64,000 nt of DNA from Nitzschia sp. pyKryTriq1 (taxonomy: Eukaryota > Bacillariophyta > Bacillariophyceae > Bacillariales > Bacillariaceae): the NCBI GenBank assembly GCA_956465555.1, contig OY101125.1, forward strand, positions 250,501-314,500. Direction: 5' to 3'. Made by a program: the position numbers and the translations under genes. The notes under the pieces are model-generated. The model was not told the DNA's origin. It saw only the letters and a list, made by a program, of their open reading frames with translations, and made no database searches. Numbering within the stretch: the stretch's first letter is position 1; each line of letters starts with the position of its first letter. Of the stretch, positions 20,807 to 30,500 are shown in pieces.

Positions 20807-22126
20807 TTAATTGTTCTTCAAAAAGTCATAGATGAGCTTAAAGTCGTCGTCATCGTAATTGACGTCGTCCTCATTCTTTCTTCCCAAAATGTCATCCATA
20901 CAAATGGACAAGCTTTCGAATAGACTAGCATCTTCTTCCTTGCTGTTTGGCGCTGAAGCTACTATATTGTTGTTGTTTTTGTCTTCTGTTGAAGGAGCCG
21001 CAGTAGCAGAACAAGCGATGAATTCTGTCAATCCAACAGAGTGGTCCAGAGCTAGAATACGTAAACACCAAAGCTGGTCCATCCTTCGGATGATTTTTGT
21101 GTTGTTGTTGTTGTTGTTGCTGTTGTTGTTTTTAGTGAGAACGTCCACATTTAGCAGCCTTGTGGGCTTTGTAATGACACCAGGCTTGTTGTGAAGGGAG
21201 ACTTGATGAGCAAATCCAAAAATAGAGTCGCGTACGGGGCTGTTCCTGCTGTTGGTCGATGATGATGATGATGATCCTTGTTGTCGGTTGGCAAGATACA
21301 AGTCGGCAACATCTTTCTGGTTGCGCTTGTATGTTTCTTCAATCATTTCTCTCGAAACAACATTTCGCTCAAAGGCAGGCGATGCATAAAATCTAGAAAC
21401 GCCCTTGTGGACGTCTCGAATGAATATCCATCGATGCTCCATGGCATCTGACACCAAGGAGTCGTCACCACCATCGGATGCTGTTGTTATCCCAATGGAC
21501 CTCCAGAGAGAGGTTGGGACTTGGTGGATTTCCAGTGGTCGACCCAGCACCTTTTGTTCCTCGCCCGGTGTCAGTAGAAACGAGTGGAGGAATTCCATCC
21601 CTTGTTGTTGCTGTTGACCACTACCACTACTACAGAGAACATCATCCATAGACATGCCACAGCGAAGGGCCAAGGCCCCCGCTTTTACCCATAAATCAAA
21701 CGAGCGACGCTTGAGCGACAAGGTGACCCACTGTCGTACCATGAATTGTAAACCAAAATGCGTCTTATCGGAAATAACGGTAGGATCATCCATCATGTGA
21801 CTGGCAATCGCCGCAGCTTCGCCCTTGGTATTAATACACATGCTGGACGTACTACTAGTGGCGGGGGTTCTTGCTGTCTCCACCACCTCATCTGCTGCTT
21901 GCTCATCCTCATTATTTACGCTCGACATCACCCGCTGGCGCTTGTGGCTGCCGTCGCTACTGCTGCTGTGGCGAGTGCTGCGGCTGCGGCTGCTGCTGCG
22001 CCTTCCCTGTCGGGATTCGTGAGGAAGGCAGTCGTTTTCTGGACGACCCAGTCGAAGGCATCGTTGACACGGGAAACCACCGATACATTTTACTTTCGCA
22101 GCTTTACAGGCGACACAAGCACCCAT
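20807..22126 (-). CDS. Zn2Cys6 (Gal4-type) zinc-cluster regulator
   Basis: This single-exon gene codes for 439 aa. The extreme N-terminus is a binuclear zinc cluster: Cys at 4, 7, 14, 20, 23 and 33 in the pattern C-x2-C-x6-C-x5-C-x2-C-x9-C, with basic residues between the second and third Cys (KAAKVKC). In fungi such domains bind CGG triplets as dimers. A basic Arg/Ser-rich linker and KRQR follow (likely nuclear signal). The rest has no domain that I can name and contains Asn and Ser runs. It lies head to head with the NmrA-like gene, and a palindrome rich in CGG triplets lies between them. A self- or neighbour-regulating role is inferred. Zn2Cys6 proteins are uncommon outside fungi, so the family call rests on Cys spacing. 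Confidence 0.85.
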   Translation of the reverse strand: MGACVACKAAKVKCIGGFPCQRCLRLGRPENDCLPHESRQGRRSSSRSRSTRHSSSSDGSHKRQRVMSSVNNEDEQAADEVVETARTPATSSTSSMCINTKGEAAAIASHMMDDPTVISDKTHFGLQFMVRQWVTLSLKRRSFDLWVKAGALALRCGMSMDDVLCSSGSGQQQQQGMEFLHSFLLTPGEEQKVLGRPLEIHQVPTSLWRSIGITTASDGGDDSLVSDAMEHRWIFIRDVHKGVSRFYASPAFERNVVSREMIEETYKRNQKDVADLYLANRQQGSSSSSSTNSRNSPVRDSIFGFAHQVSLHNKPGVITKPTRLLNVDVLTKNNNSNNNNNNTKIIRRMDQLWCLRILALDHSVGLTEFIACSATAAPSTEDKNNNNIVASAPNSKEEDASLFESLSICMDDILGRKNEDDVNYDDDDFKLIYDFLKNN

Positions 22127-22577
22127 AATATGACATATATTAGTAGTAGGTCTTCGTACAGTATAATATGGAAGGAGTCAGTCGTCCGGGTGCGCTGATT
22201 GCTATCTACTACAGTAGGCGTATTTTATTTGTTGGGAAAGACAAAAGATGCAGAGCAGGTGCTGGTGCGATGGTTTTGGCGGGAAAACGGCGCAAAAGCT
22301 ACGGTACCAGTAGTAGCAAGTGAAGATGCGTCAACAAAGATCTCATTCGTTCGTAAGTGCTGTCACTACAAGTTCTGTACATTATTTCATTATTATTTAG
22401 TCTACCGGAACGAGTACCGGTAGGGCTACAGTACAGTGCCGGTACAGTACAGTAGCTGTAGTGAATGACGAGGGAATATGCGCCCGTTATTTGTACATAT
22501 TCATATCCGTCGTAAACTTAATGTTGAGGAGGCATCATCTACAGTCGTATCAATCATCTTCTCTGTTGTTCTTCGAT

Positions 22578-22637
22578 CTTCACCGACCTCGCCGAGATCT
22601 CGGCGAGGTCGGCGAAGTTCGGTGAAGTGCGGTGAAG
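22578..22637. promoter_or_regulatory. palindromic CGG-triplet array, candidate zinc-cluster binding site
   Basis: Positions 22583-22612 form a perfect 30-bp palindrome centred on GAGATCTC. Its triplets are CCG at 22583 and 22592 and CGG at 22601 and 22610, all separated by exactly six bases. Two more CGG follow at 22620 and 22630 in a tandem CGGTGAAGTG repeat. The left flank CTTCACCG is the reverse complement of CGGTGAAG. Such CGG symmetry is what Gal4-type dimers bind, and the nearest gene on the left codes for one. The binding itself is inference. Confidence 0.6.
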
Positions 22638-22711
22638 TGGGGCACATCATGACGCTTCGCAATCCGGTATCTTTGCTCACAAAATCAAAAACTCAACAAA
22701 ACAAAACAGAT

Positions 22712-22735
22712 ATCAATCAATCAATCAATCAATCA
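22712..22735 (+). repeat. (ATCA)n tetranucleotide repeat
   Basis: About five to six copies lie immediately before the start codon of the NmrA-like gene, so in its 5' leader. Confidence 0.85.
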
Positions 22736-22745
22736 TTTTATCATC

Positions 22746-23681
22746 ATGTCTACCATTGTCATTATTGGAGCTACCGGCGCCCAAGGTGGAGGAGTGGCCC
22801 GTGCCATTGTCGCCGACATTGACAAGTGTGGGTTTGCCACCACCATCAAGTTGGCGTCTCGCTCGTCGCCGGACTCGGAATCCAGCCAAGCCTTGATCGC
22901 GTCGTTGCCGGGTACCAAGGCGGTACAGATCGATCTCAACGACAAGGAATCCGTGTTGGCCGCCTTCCAAGGTGCCGATGCTGTGTTTGGTACCTTCAAC
23001 TACTGGGCCACCTTGGCGACGGTCGGATACGATGAAACCAAAGCGGTCGAGATTGAGATCCAGCAAGGAAAGAATGTGGTGGATGCTGCCAAAGAAGCAG
23101 GAGTCAAACACGTGGTTTTGTCCACCCTGGAAGACGTTGAAACGAATACCAAGGGCAAGCTCCATAGCTGGCACTTTACCGCCAAAGGTCGCATCGAAAC
23201 ATACGCCAAAGAACAAGGCATTCCCTACACTTTTGTTCGCTACGCCTTTTACTTTCAAAACTTTGGAACATTCTTCAATGCCGACGAGGAGGGTAACTTT
23301 CACTTGCCCATGAGAGATCATGTTTTGGATGCGGTGGATACCGAAGATGCCGGCAAGGCCATTGCCAAGATTTTCCAACAAGGCCCGAGTGTCTGGGCTG
23401 GCAAGGAAATCGGGCTGGCCAGTGATTCGCGTCCCGTGCAAGAATATTTGGATATCTTGAATGAGGTGAAAAAGGATGGTGTCAAGCGCAAGTACGTTGC
23501 CATTGATTGGGCCGAAATGGCCAAGAACCCTGCCGCCAAGGATTTGGCCGAAATGTTCAATTATTACACCGACTACGATGAGGTCTGTGTTCGAGACGTG
23601 GCGGCCACCAAGGCTCTCCACCCGGGCCTTCGCGATTTTCGCGAGTACGCCATTGCGGCCATGGAGGCTGGAAAGCTCTAA
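22746..23681 (+). CDS. NmrA-like NAD(P)-binding protein
   Basis: This single-exon gene codes for 311 aa. The N-terminal Rossmann motif is IIGATGAQGGGVA, of the atypical short-chain dehydrogenase NmrA/HSCARG group, and the rest (DLNDKESVLAAFQGADAVFG, then VVLSTLEDVE) fits that family. NmrA-like proteins bind NAD(P) and act either as redox-sensing regulators or as reductases. There is no Tyr-x3-Lys catalytic pair in the usual place, which favours the sensor type. No targeting signal is visible. A decayed, inverted copy of the last 110 or so bases lies at 35464-35690. Function beyond nucleotide binding is not decided by the sequence. Confidence 0.9.
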   Translation: MSTIVIIGATGAQGGGVARAIVADIDKCGFATTIKLASRSSPDSESSQALIASLPGTKAVQIDLNDKESVLAAFQGADAVFGTFNYWATLATVGYDETKAVEIEIQQGKNVVDAAKEAGVKHVVLSTLEDVETNTKGKLHSWHFTAKGRIETYAKEQGIPYTFVRYAFYFQNFGTFFNADEEGNFHLPMRDHVLDAVDTEDAGKAIAKIFQQGPSVWAGKEIGLASDSRPVQEYLDILNEVKKDGVKRKYVAIDWAEMAKNPAAKDLAEMFNYYTDYDEVCVRDVAATKALHPGLRDFREYAIAAMEAGKL

Positions 23682-24278
23682 ACTGGAATATATATATATA
23701 CACATACATTCTCGGAACGTTTTGCGTAAAGTAGCAAGAAGAATATGTAGAAGAAACTGAGTGAGTGGTGAGAGTACTGCTGTAGTATGTCTCGTCGTAT
23801 GATGTTGCTTGCCTTCTACTACAGTCACTAGTACGTACCAAAATTTTTCTTCTCGATCAGGAAGGACATATATCCAGAGTCGAATCGAATTGAATTGAAT
23901 ATTGAATATTGAATTGAATTGCAGTGAAATAACAAGGGGAAAATAGTAGAGGATAGAGGATAAAGAAACTAGTAGTACGCGAGAGTTCTTCGTACGTGTT
24001 ATTCTCCGCGAAGTACGAACTTCGTAGTCTACCGTACATCATCACGCGCCGCCCCACGCACGCACCTCCACCGTGCGTCTAATAAATACCACGAAAAGGG
24101 GGCGGTTGCGCGTGGTATTATTATGCACGCGGACCGTGCGTTGAGATCTTATTCCGCGATTTTGTCGCTTTTATTGACGCCATATATGAGACGCCGCAGC
24201 GCATAAAAGCATTTGTCCTATCGTTTTCCCTATTTCTTATTATTCAGTCTTCAACAAACATTCATCCATCCATCCATC
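23682..24278. other. intergenic stretch with C69 gene promoter
   Basis: No gene is seen. It holds a TATA dinucleotide run after the NmrA stop, an AATTG/AATATTG-type tract at about 23884-23922, and an ATAAAA box at 24203-24208, about 72 bp before the next start codon. Confidence 0.4.
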
Positions 24279-26330
24279 ATGCTTTCTTTCAGCCACAGAC
24301 CCTGCTGGTCGACTCTGAGAGTTGTACTATTTCTTATCATCATCAGCTGTTCTTGGAAGAACAACGACCATCATGTTGTTGTTGTGGTGGTGGACGCTTG
24401 TACGGTATTTATCGTCGGCAAAGATGCTTCCGTCGATGGTTCCGTCATGGTGAGTCATTCCAACGATGGTGAATTTGAAACGGATCCTCGTTTGGTCAAA
24501 GTTCCCGCCCGTGACTTTACTACTACTACTACTACTACGGGTGCACAAGAACGGCCCGTCTATTTCAGTCCGGAAAGTTATCCACGTTATGTCGGAACGG
24601 AACGGGGCGTCCCCGAATACTATCCCAAGAATGATATTGATGATGATGATGATGATGATGATGAAAATAAGAGTTTTGAACCCATTGGATATATCCCTCA
24701 AGTGCCACATACATACGCCTATTTGGAAGAAACGTACGGCGCGGTCAATGAAATGCAAGTCGGAATTGGAGAATCGACGTGTTCGGGAGTTTTTGGAGCC
24801 GTACCGCTCGGTGCACCGAATGGAACCGCCTTGTGGAGCATTGATGAACTGACGCATGTCGCCATGGAACGAGCGGCGTCGGCCCGGGAGGCCATTCAAC
24901 TCATGGGAGATTTGGCCGTGCACCATGGTGGGTTTTATGGAGCGGGAGAATTTGAAGGAACGGCCGAATCGTTGGCTGTCAGTGATCCTTCCGAGGCCTG
25001 GATCTTTCATATTCTTCCCGATCCTACGGGCAAGTCCGCGATTTGGGCGGCCCAAAAAGTTCCGTCCGATAGTTTTGCCGTCTTGGCCAACATGTTTGTC
25101 ATTCGACAAGTCGATCCGAATGATACAGACAATTTCTTAATGAGCGAGAGTGTCCATACAGTCGCTCAAGAGTATGGATGGTGGAATAAGGATGATGGAG
25201 AATTGTTGGATTTTACCAAAGTTTACAGTGACGGAGAGTACGCTCACAAGTATTATTCGGGCCGTCGCATGTGGGGAGCGTATCATTTAGCCGCCGAAAG
25301 TCGTCAATTTCCAGCCGGCTATGTGGATCTGCAATCCGATCCAGTCTATCCGGTCCACGTTCCACCGGATACATTGTTGAGTGTGCAAGATTTGTTTCGC
25401 TTTCATCGCTACACCTATCAAGGTACACCTTACGATTTGGGAGCTGCCGGAAACTTGGCCGCTGGTCCCTTTGGAAGTCCCGATCGATGGAAGGGCGGAG
25501 ATGGTGAACGTATGGTTCCTGGAAACTGGGAAAGAGCGATTGGATTGTATCGAACGAGCGACACATACATTGTTCAATCCAAGAACGAGAAGACGAAGAC
25601 GAAGACGAAGAAACAACAAGCTCTTGATGGTCCATCATCATCATCATCCAGCGACGAGGAGGCTGTTCTATGGTTTGGACCAGCGTCAGCCTTGGGGACC
25701 GTTTTTACTCCATTTGTCGTTAGCATGTCGGATATCCCTACCTCGTTTCGAAGTGGTCATCAGCTTGTCTTTGATCGGACTTCTGCCTTTTGGGCGGCCT
25801 GTGTCGTGCACAACATTGCCAATCTCAAGTGGTCCTACATGATTCAAGACATTCAAAATCTCCAAAATCAACTGGAATCCGACTCGGTCGCATTGATCTC
25901 GCAACTCTTTGAAAGTAGTAGTAGCACCGACGATGAAGTAGTACCAACAACAACGGCAGCGAAAGAAGCCGCCTTGGTACAAAACGCCGACAAGATTGTC
26001 AATGCCTTGTGGAAGTTGCAAGACCAGCTCTTGTTCAAATATGCCAGTGGGTTTGTGAATGAGCCGCCGGATGGCATGTCGCAAATGAAGGGATATCCCG
26101 CATGGTGGTTGCAAGCCGTTGGATACCCTGATGGCCCACCTCCACCACCCACCAAACCCAAATGCTGCCACCCCTCTTCCTCTACCAAACCAACAGTATA
26201 TTCGGTCAATCTTTCCACAACAACTGTCGCAGACACCAACAGTACCTTGACTGGCAAGGCCGCCATGCGCCAATTTCTTCGAACAGGAGGAGCCTCTACC
26301 ACTTCTTCTCACTATGAGCAAAGAGACTAG
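24279..26330 (+). CDS. secreted C69-family dipeptidase (Ntn hydrolase)
   Basis: This single-exon gene codes for 683 aa from the ATG at 24279. A signal-like hydrophobic stretch (VVLFLIIISC) is followed by a Val run and then DACTVFIVGKDASVDGS. Cys41 is the expected catalytic nucleophile, exposed as the new N-terminus after processing, as in PepD-type dipeptidases and secernins; the following SHSNDGE block also fits the family. The central domain (GIGESTCSGVF, ALWSIDELTHVAMERAASA) is typical. Interruptions by Asp, Lys/Thr and Ser runs (for example near residues 125 and 450) are microsatellite-coded. The protein is probably secreted or vacuolar and cuts dipeptides. The C-terminal 60 residues are Thr/Ser-rich and of unknown role. 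Confidence 0.92.
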   Translation: MLSFSHRPCWSTLRVVLFLIIISCSWKNNDHHVVVVVVDACTVFIVGKDASVDGSVMVSHSNDGEFETDPRLVKVPARDFTTTTTTTGAQERPVYFSPESYPRYVGTERGVPEYYPKNDIDDDDDDDDENKSFEPIGYIPQVPHTYAYLEETYGAVNEMQVGIGESTCSGVFGAVPLGAPNGTALWSIDELTHVAMERAASAREAIQLMGDLAVHHGGFYGAGEFEGTAESLAVSDPSEAWIFHILPDPTGKSAIWAAQKVPSDSFAVLANMFVIRQVDPNDTDNFLMSESVHTVAQEYGWWNKDDGELLDFTKVYSDGEYAHKYYSGRRMWGAYHLAAESRQFPAGYVDLQSDPVYPVHVPPDTLLSVQDLFRFHRYTYQGTPYDLGAAGNLAAGPFGSPDRWKGGDGERMVPGNWERAIGLYRTSDTYIVQSKNEKTKTKTKKQQALDGPSSSSSSDEEAVLWFGPASALGTVFTPFVVSMSDIPTSFRSGHQLVFDRTSAFWAACVVHNIANLKWSYMIQDIQNLQNQLESDSVALISQLFESSSSTDDEVVPTTTAAKEAALVQNADKIVNALWKLQDQLLFKYASGFVNEPPDGMSQMKGYPAWWLQAVGYPDGPPPPPTKPKCCHPSSSTKPTVYSVNLSTTTVADTNSTLTGKAAMRQFLRTGGASTTSSHYEQRD

Positions 26331-27015
26331 TAGAGTAGCTACTCTAGCTAGAGTACTATATCGTAGAGACTAAAGCAGCGAAAAAAGTGCACTGGTAGAG
26401 AGATCGATACAAGTATAACAATGTCATGATGGAAGATGGGAACTCAAGAAACCGTAAGAGCCTGTGACTGCTCGTGTTGTTGTTGTTATTTGTCAACATC
26501 ACATTGCATAATCACCACCCAAAATAGACACTAGTAGCTAGTTCGGCAAGTTGCTTCACAATCGGCAGCGTGTCTGGCACGCTGGTGTAATCGTCTGAAT
26601 CTAACCCCTTTGCTTCTTTGTTAAAATTCATGACTGTGCGGTACAAAAAAATGATTGGATAATCTACCGGTACTACATGTAGTACAGTACTGTAGGGCGG
26701 TGAAAAATAGAGCTGTTGCAGTGACCGTAATAACTATTAAAACTATTACTCCATAAAGACCAAAGTCGATAACTTGCTAGAAGAGCGTACCAAGATTTTG
26801 CGTTTTGCTCGCAACTCGATTGATTGTCGCAGTATGCCTAATAATCAAATGATGGCTAGTATGAGGATGAACCAAGATGTTCCCTAAATGTTCAAATACT
26901 TTCGAAAGTATGCGACAATATATATCGAAACTGCGGAAAAGCATCACCCCATGCGCTGCACTACCTGCTGGTGCTTTCATGCGTGTTCTCCCTCCTGCCG
27001 CCAGCATGCACAAAC
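26331..27015. other. intergenic stretch, no gene seen
   Basis: It contains GTAC-rich sequence and a TACCGGTA site at 26665, but I see no coding frame. Confidence 0.4.
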
Positions 27016-27276
27016 ATGTTTGATTATCATCAATGCTCCATGGCCACAACATCTCAACCAGCCAAAATTCTCGAGATCCGCAAAGAAGCACGGTTGTATT
27101 TGGGCATGGATGTGGATCCTACTAATACTACCACTTCCAAAAAGAAGAGCGTCAAGAAACAAAAATGCCAGTTTTGTCAGACACGCGTAGAGAATCCACC
27201 CGAAGGCCGAGTAGACATGTTGCGGCGTGGTGCTTGCAAGGCGGCTTGGTATTATTCCAAGGACTGCCAACGATGA
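27016..27276 (+). pseudogene. MYND-finger-like protein interrupted by a TGA codon
   Basis: The frame from ATG 27016 (or 27040) gives 86 residues ending CQFCQ...ACKAAWYYSKDCQR and then TGA. Right after this TGA the same frame reads DWIDGGHKSDEQQ before a second stop. Together this resembles the MYND finger pattern (YCSxxCQxxDWxxGGHK), so the first stop falls inside the domain. One zinc ligand also seems lost, since YYS stands where MYND has YCS, and the final Cys is missing. A basic KKKSVKKQK patch precedes the finger. Either this is a decaying copy of a diatom MYND protein or a short truncated product. Host gene, no sign of a mobile element. Confidence 0.5.
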
Positions 27277-27479
27277 GATTGGATCGATGGGGGACACAAG
27301 AGCGACGAACAACAATAATTGACAACAGGAAGACAGACGATGCCAAGAAAAGAGGGCGAGACCTTTAGATCGGGACAGATGTTTCTTTTTGTAGACAAAA
27401 GATAAGAAGTACACTACTAGACTCTCTACTAAGGGACGAGTCGTCATCGTGAAAGGTCATACGATGCATGACTGCATTC

Positions 27480-27508
27480 TCCACTCTACTCTACTCTACT
27501 CTACTCTA
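27480..27508 (+). repeat. (CTACT)n pentanucleotide repeat at ABCA stop
   Basis: About five copies overlap the 3' end of the ABCA gene; the TAG stop (minus strand, 27508-27506) is formed by the edge of the repeat. Confidence 0.8.
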
Positions 27509-30500
27509 GTCCCCCAATGCAATGAATACATCCTCAAGGGAGGATTGGGACAGCAGGAATTGATTGATTCCACCCTCGGTGGTTCGCTCCTGGCTGTAGA
27601 GAGCCTTGAAAACCTTTTCGAGACTCACACCTCGTGGAAGATTCACATGCAAAGTCTTGGCCTGACGAATTCCCAGACGAGCGTCCGGATGAAGCCGCTT
27701 GCGAACAAAATCCATGGCTCGTTCCTGGTACTCGGGCGAGCTGTGCACGAGATTCAATTGCAAGACATATCCGTCTCCAAACTTGTTTTTCAAGTGTTGC
27801 TGAGTGCCGACCACCACCAGCTTGCCATGTGCCACAATGGCGATGCGATTGCACAACGTGTCCGCTTCAATCATCATGTGAGTCGTGATGATCATGCTCC
27901 GTTCCTTGGAGGCGAAGGAATTGATCAAAGACCAGATGGTTGATCGGGTCGACGGGTCTAGTCTATAACAGATCGGTGGGAAAAGCAAGCCATAACGTGA
28001 GATATTGCAGCCACAACAACAAAAAGCAAAAGTTGACAACGTACCCTGTTGTAGGCTCATCCAAGATGACAACAGAAGGAGAGCCAATCAATGCCATACC
28101 GATGGATAGACGGCGTCTCATACCACCCGACAGCGAGCCGGCATTCCGAGCGTACACAGCGTCCGATCCAAGACCCACTGCGTCCGCGATTGCTTTGGCG
28201 AGCGGTTTGATCTCCTTCCTCGGTAGCCCCTTGAGAGCGGCGAAAAATTCGAGATGACGCTGCACAGTCTGGCCCTTCCAAACAACATCGAACTGAGCAC
28301 AATTTCCAAGCCGCTCAAATACACTAATCTTTTCCAGGTCACAATCGTAACCACTGACAAGACCAATCCCTCCAGAAGAGTCATGAGCACCCGCTAGAAT
28401 CTTCAGTGCCGTGGTTTTGCCGGCTCCATTCTTGCCAAGTAGACCTAGCACTTCGCCCTTGGGCACATGCAAGTCTAGCGACTCGAGTGCGATCTTGGGC
28501 GGCCGACCACCCAGTGCCGGGTAGACTTTGCGGAGTTTGTGCGTGACAACCGGAGCAATCCCACTTCGTGGAATTAGGGCGTGGTCCAGGGACGGATATT
28601 GTTCGTCAATGTCAACTCCATCATTCAGGATCGGCTTCATGATTCCGTGCACTACATCTCTCTCTTCGCCGACTTCGGGCAACTCTTCTCCCTCTTCCAT
28701 TTCTTCCGATGCGGACTTGCTGGGTCGTCGGGAGTAAGAACAGCTTCCAAAGTATCTTCCGATCGTTTGGCGTAGGCGAAGGAATGGTCCAACGGGGAAT
28801 ACCAAAACGTAGGCCATGAGAATGCCAAGGCCAATCAAGATTACGCCACCGATGATGGTAAACAAAAAGTTCAGACCATACAAGCGGTTGGCAAAGGGGA
28901 AGGAGCACGTGTCGTTTTTGCATTTGACACCATCTAAAGAAGGAATAAGAATATCCTCAACGTAACCCGCCGGTTCAGATATGAAGGTGACCTTCGACAT
29001 GTATGACATGGAAAGCATTTGGAAGATACCGAACTGAGAGAGCAAAGCTGCCGATGGCGCGGCGCAGAAATAGTTGTAAGCGTAAGAATTCACTTCGAAA
29101 CCAACACAGTTGACAAAATCCTCAGTGACGTTCTCTCCCGAGAACGTGCCGTCGCAAATAAAATCAGGGTTTGTCGTGTTTGAGCACTCATAGAAGCCTT
29201 CTTCGGACTTGCCAAGCAATACAGGAAGAAGAGGAAGGACGCTGACAGTGACGGTCAGAAACATTATCATTACCAAAGGGAGTCGATAGCCAGGGAAGAA
29301 TGCTGTTGTCAACGTTTGTCCGACCGTAGCAATTGCTGCCGCTAGTGCAACTCCAAAAACCATGCCATAGCCTCCTGGTGCCCGAATCGCCTGCAACTTG
29401 ACGGGCTCCCCTTTGTAAGTATCTTGGAAGTTCCAAATCGCGGTAGGATTCGTAACCTTTTGGCGTTCGCCAAAACCCGACCAGTTGCAGTCATTACTAC
29501 TACTGGTGGAATTGCACAGCTCCGAGTCACGGAAAAATGGAGTCGCGAAGATACCAGTGAGCGTCAATAGATTGTATGCAAATTGCACCGCGAAAGCGTG
29601 AAGACTCAATCCCGCTATGTAGGCAAATGGCAGTAGCCCCTGTGATCGCATAAGATAGAATTGGCCTGATGATAAAGAATACACAGCAAATCAGAAGGAA
29701 GTGAGAAGCGTTGCAGTCATCACCCACACAGCATGCCCATCCAAACGAAAAGTGAGCATACCTTCGAATCTGTCAGCATAGACAGGCCCGATGATTGCAA
29801 TCAGCAAGATTGAAATGAAGAAGACAACTAGAGATAGAGCAGGGAGTGGGTATTCATTCCATGCAACGCCGAGCATCAACACAATACTACCGAGAAGAAA
29901 GGTCCCATACACGCAATAGTTTCCGATCGATCCACGGCCCGTCCAACCTCTTCGCAAAAGTGATGCCGTGATTACGGACATCTGTGTGATGATCGACAAA
30001 TTGGCGGTGAAGCTGCTCAATTTGTCAAAATTCGAGCTCTCCGCGGCCTCGACATCGTCTTCGTCGACGAACACCGTGTCGTAGTCGTTACCACCCGTGC
30101 CTTCTTGATTCTCATCTTCGTCGCCTTCGGTCACTTTCAAGAAAACTTCTTCCAAGGAGCTGTTGGAGAAGCCATATTCAGAAACTGGAGATTCTTCGCT
30201 GTCAAGCCACGACACAAATGAGGTAAGGGCCGACACTTCGACCCCTTCACCTCCGGCATGGTCCTTGAGTGCCGAGATTTTGACAACGATATTTCCAGCA
30301 TCAGAGGGCTCGATAACGACAAACTTTTCGTAACTGGAAAAGAAATCTTCAATGTATTCCGTGGCTTCTCCGACGCGAGCTTTATCGACCAGGATCGAAA
30401 ACTGGAGGGCGGTCCCATGCTCGGTTTTGAGCTGCAGCGGTGATCCAAAGGCCGCCAGTTCTCCCTTCCTCATTATTGCCACCTCGTCGGCCAACAGATC

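Larger units (their letters stand above)
22127..22745. promoter_or_regulatory. divergent promoter region, Zn2Cys6 regulator / NmrA-like gene
   Basis: This 619-bp head-to-head interval holds a TACCGGTA site (22415), GTAC-rich sequence near 22430-22455, the CGG palindrome at 22578-22637, and an (ATCA)n run ending ten bases before the NmrA start codon. Confidence 0.5.

Noticed and set aside
22725-23828. 367-codon minus-strand frame opposite the NmrA-like gene
   Set aside because: It is antisense to a clear Rossmann-fold gene and has no family pattern.
24327-25109. 260-codon minus-strand frame
   Set aside because: It lies wholly antisense to the C69 dipeptidase, and composition follows the reverse complement.
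26530-26625. Stem-forming sequence (GGCAGCGTG...CACGCTGG) considered as tRNA
   Set aside because: It does not fold into a cloverleaf with a T-loop GTTCRA box or the expected arm lengths.
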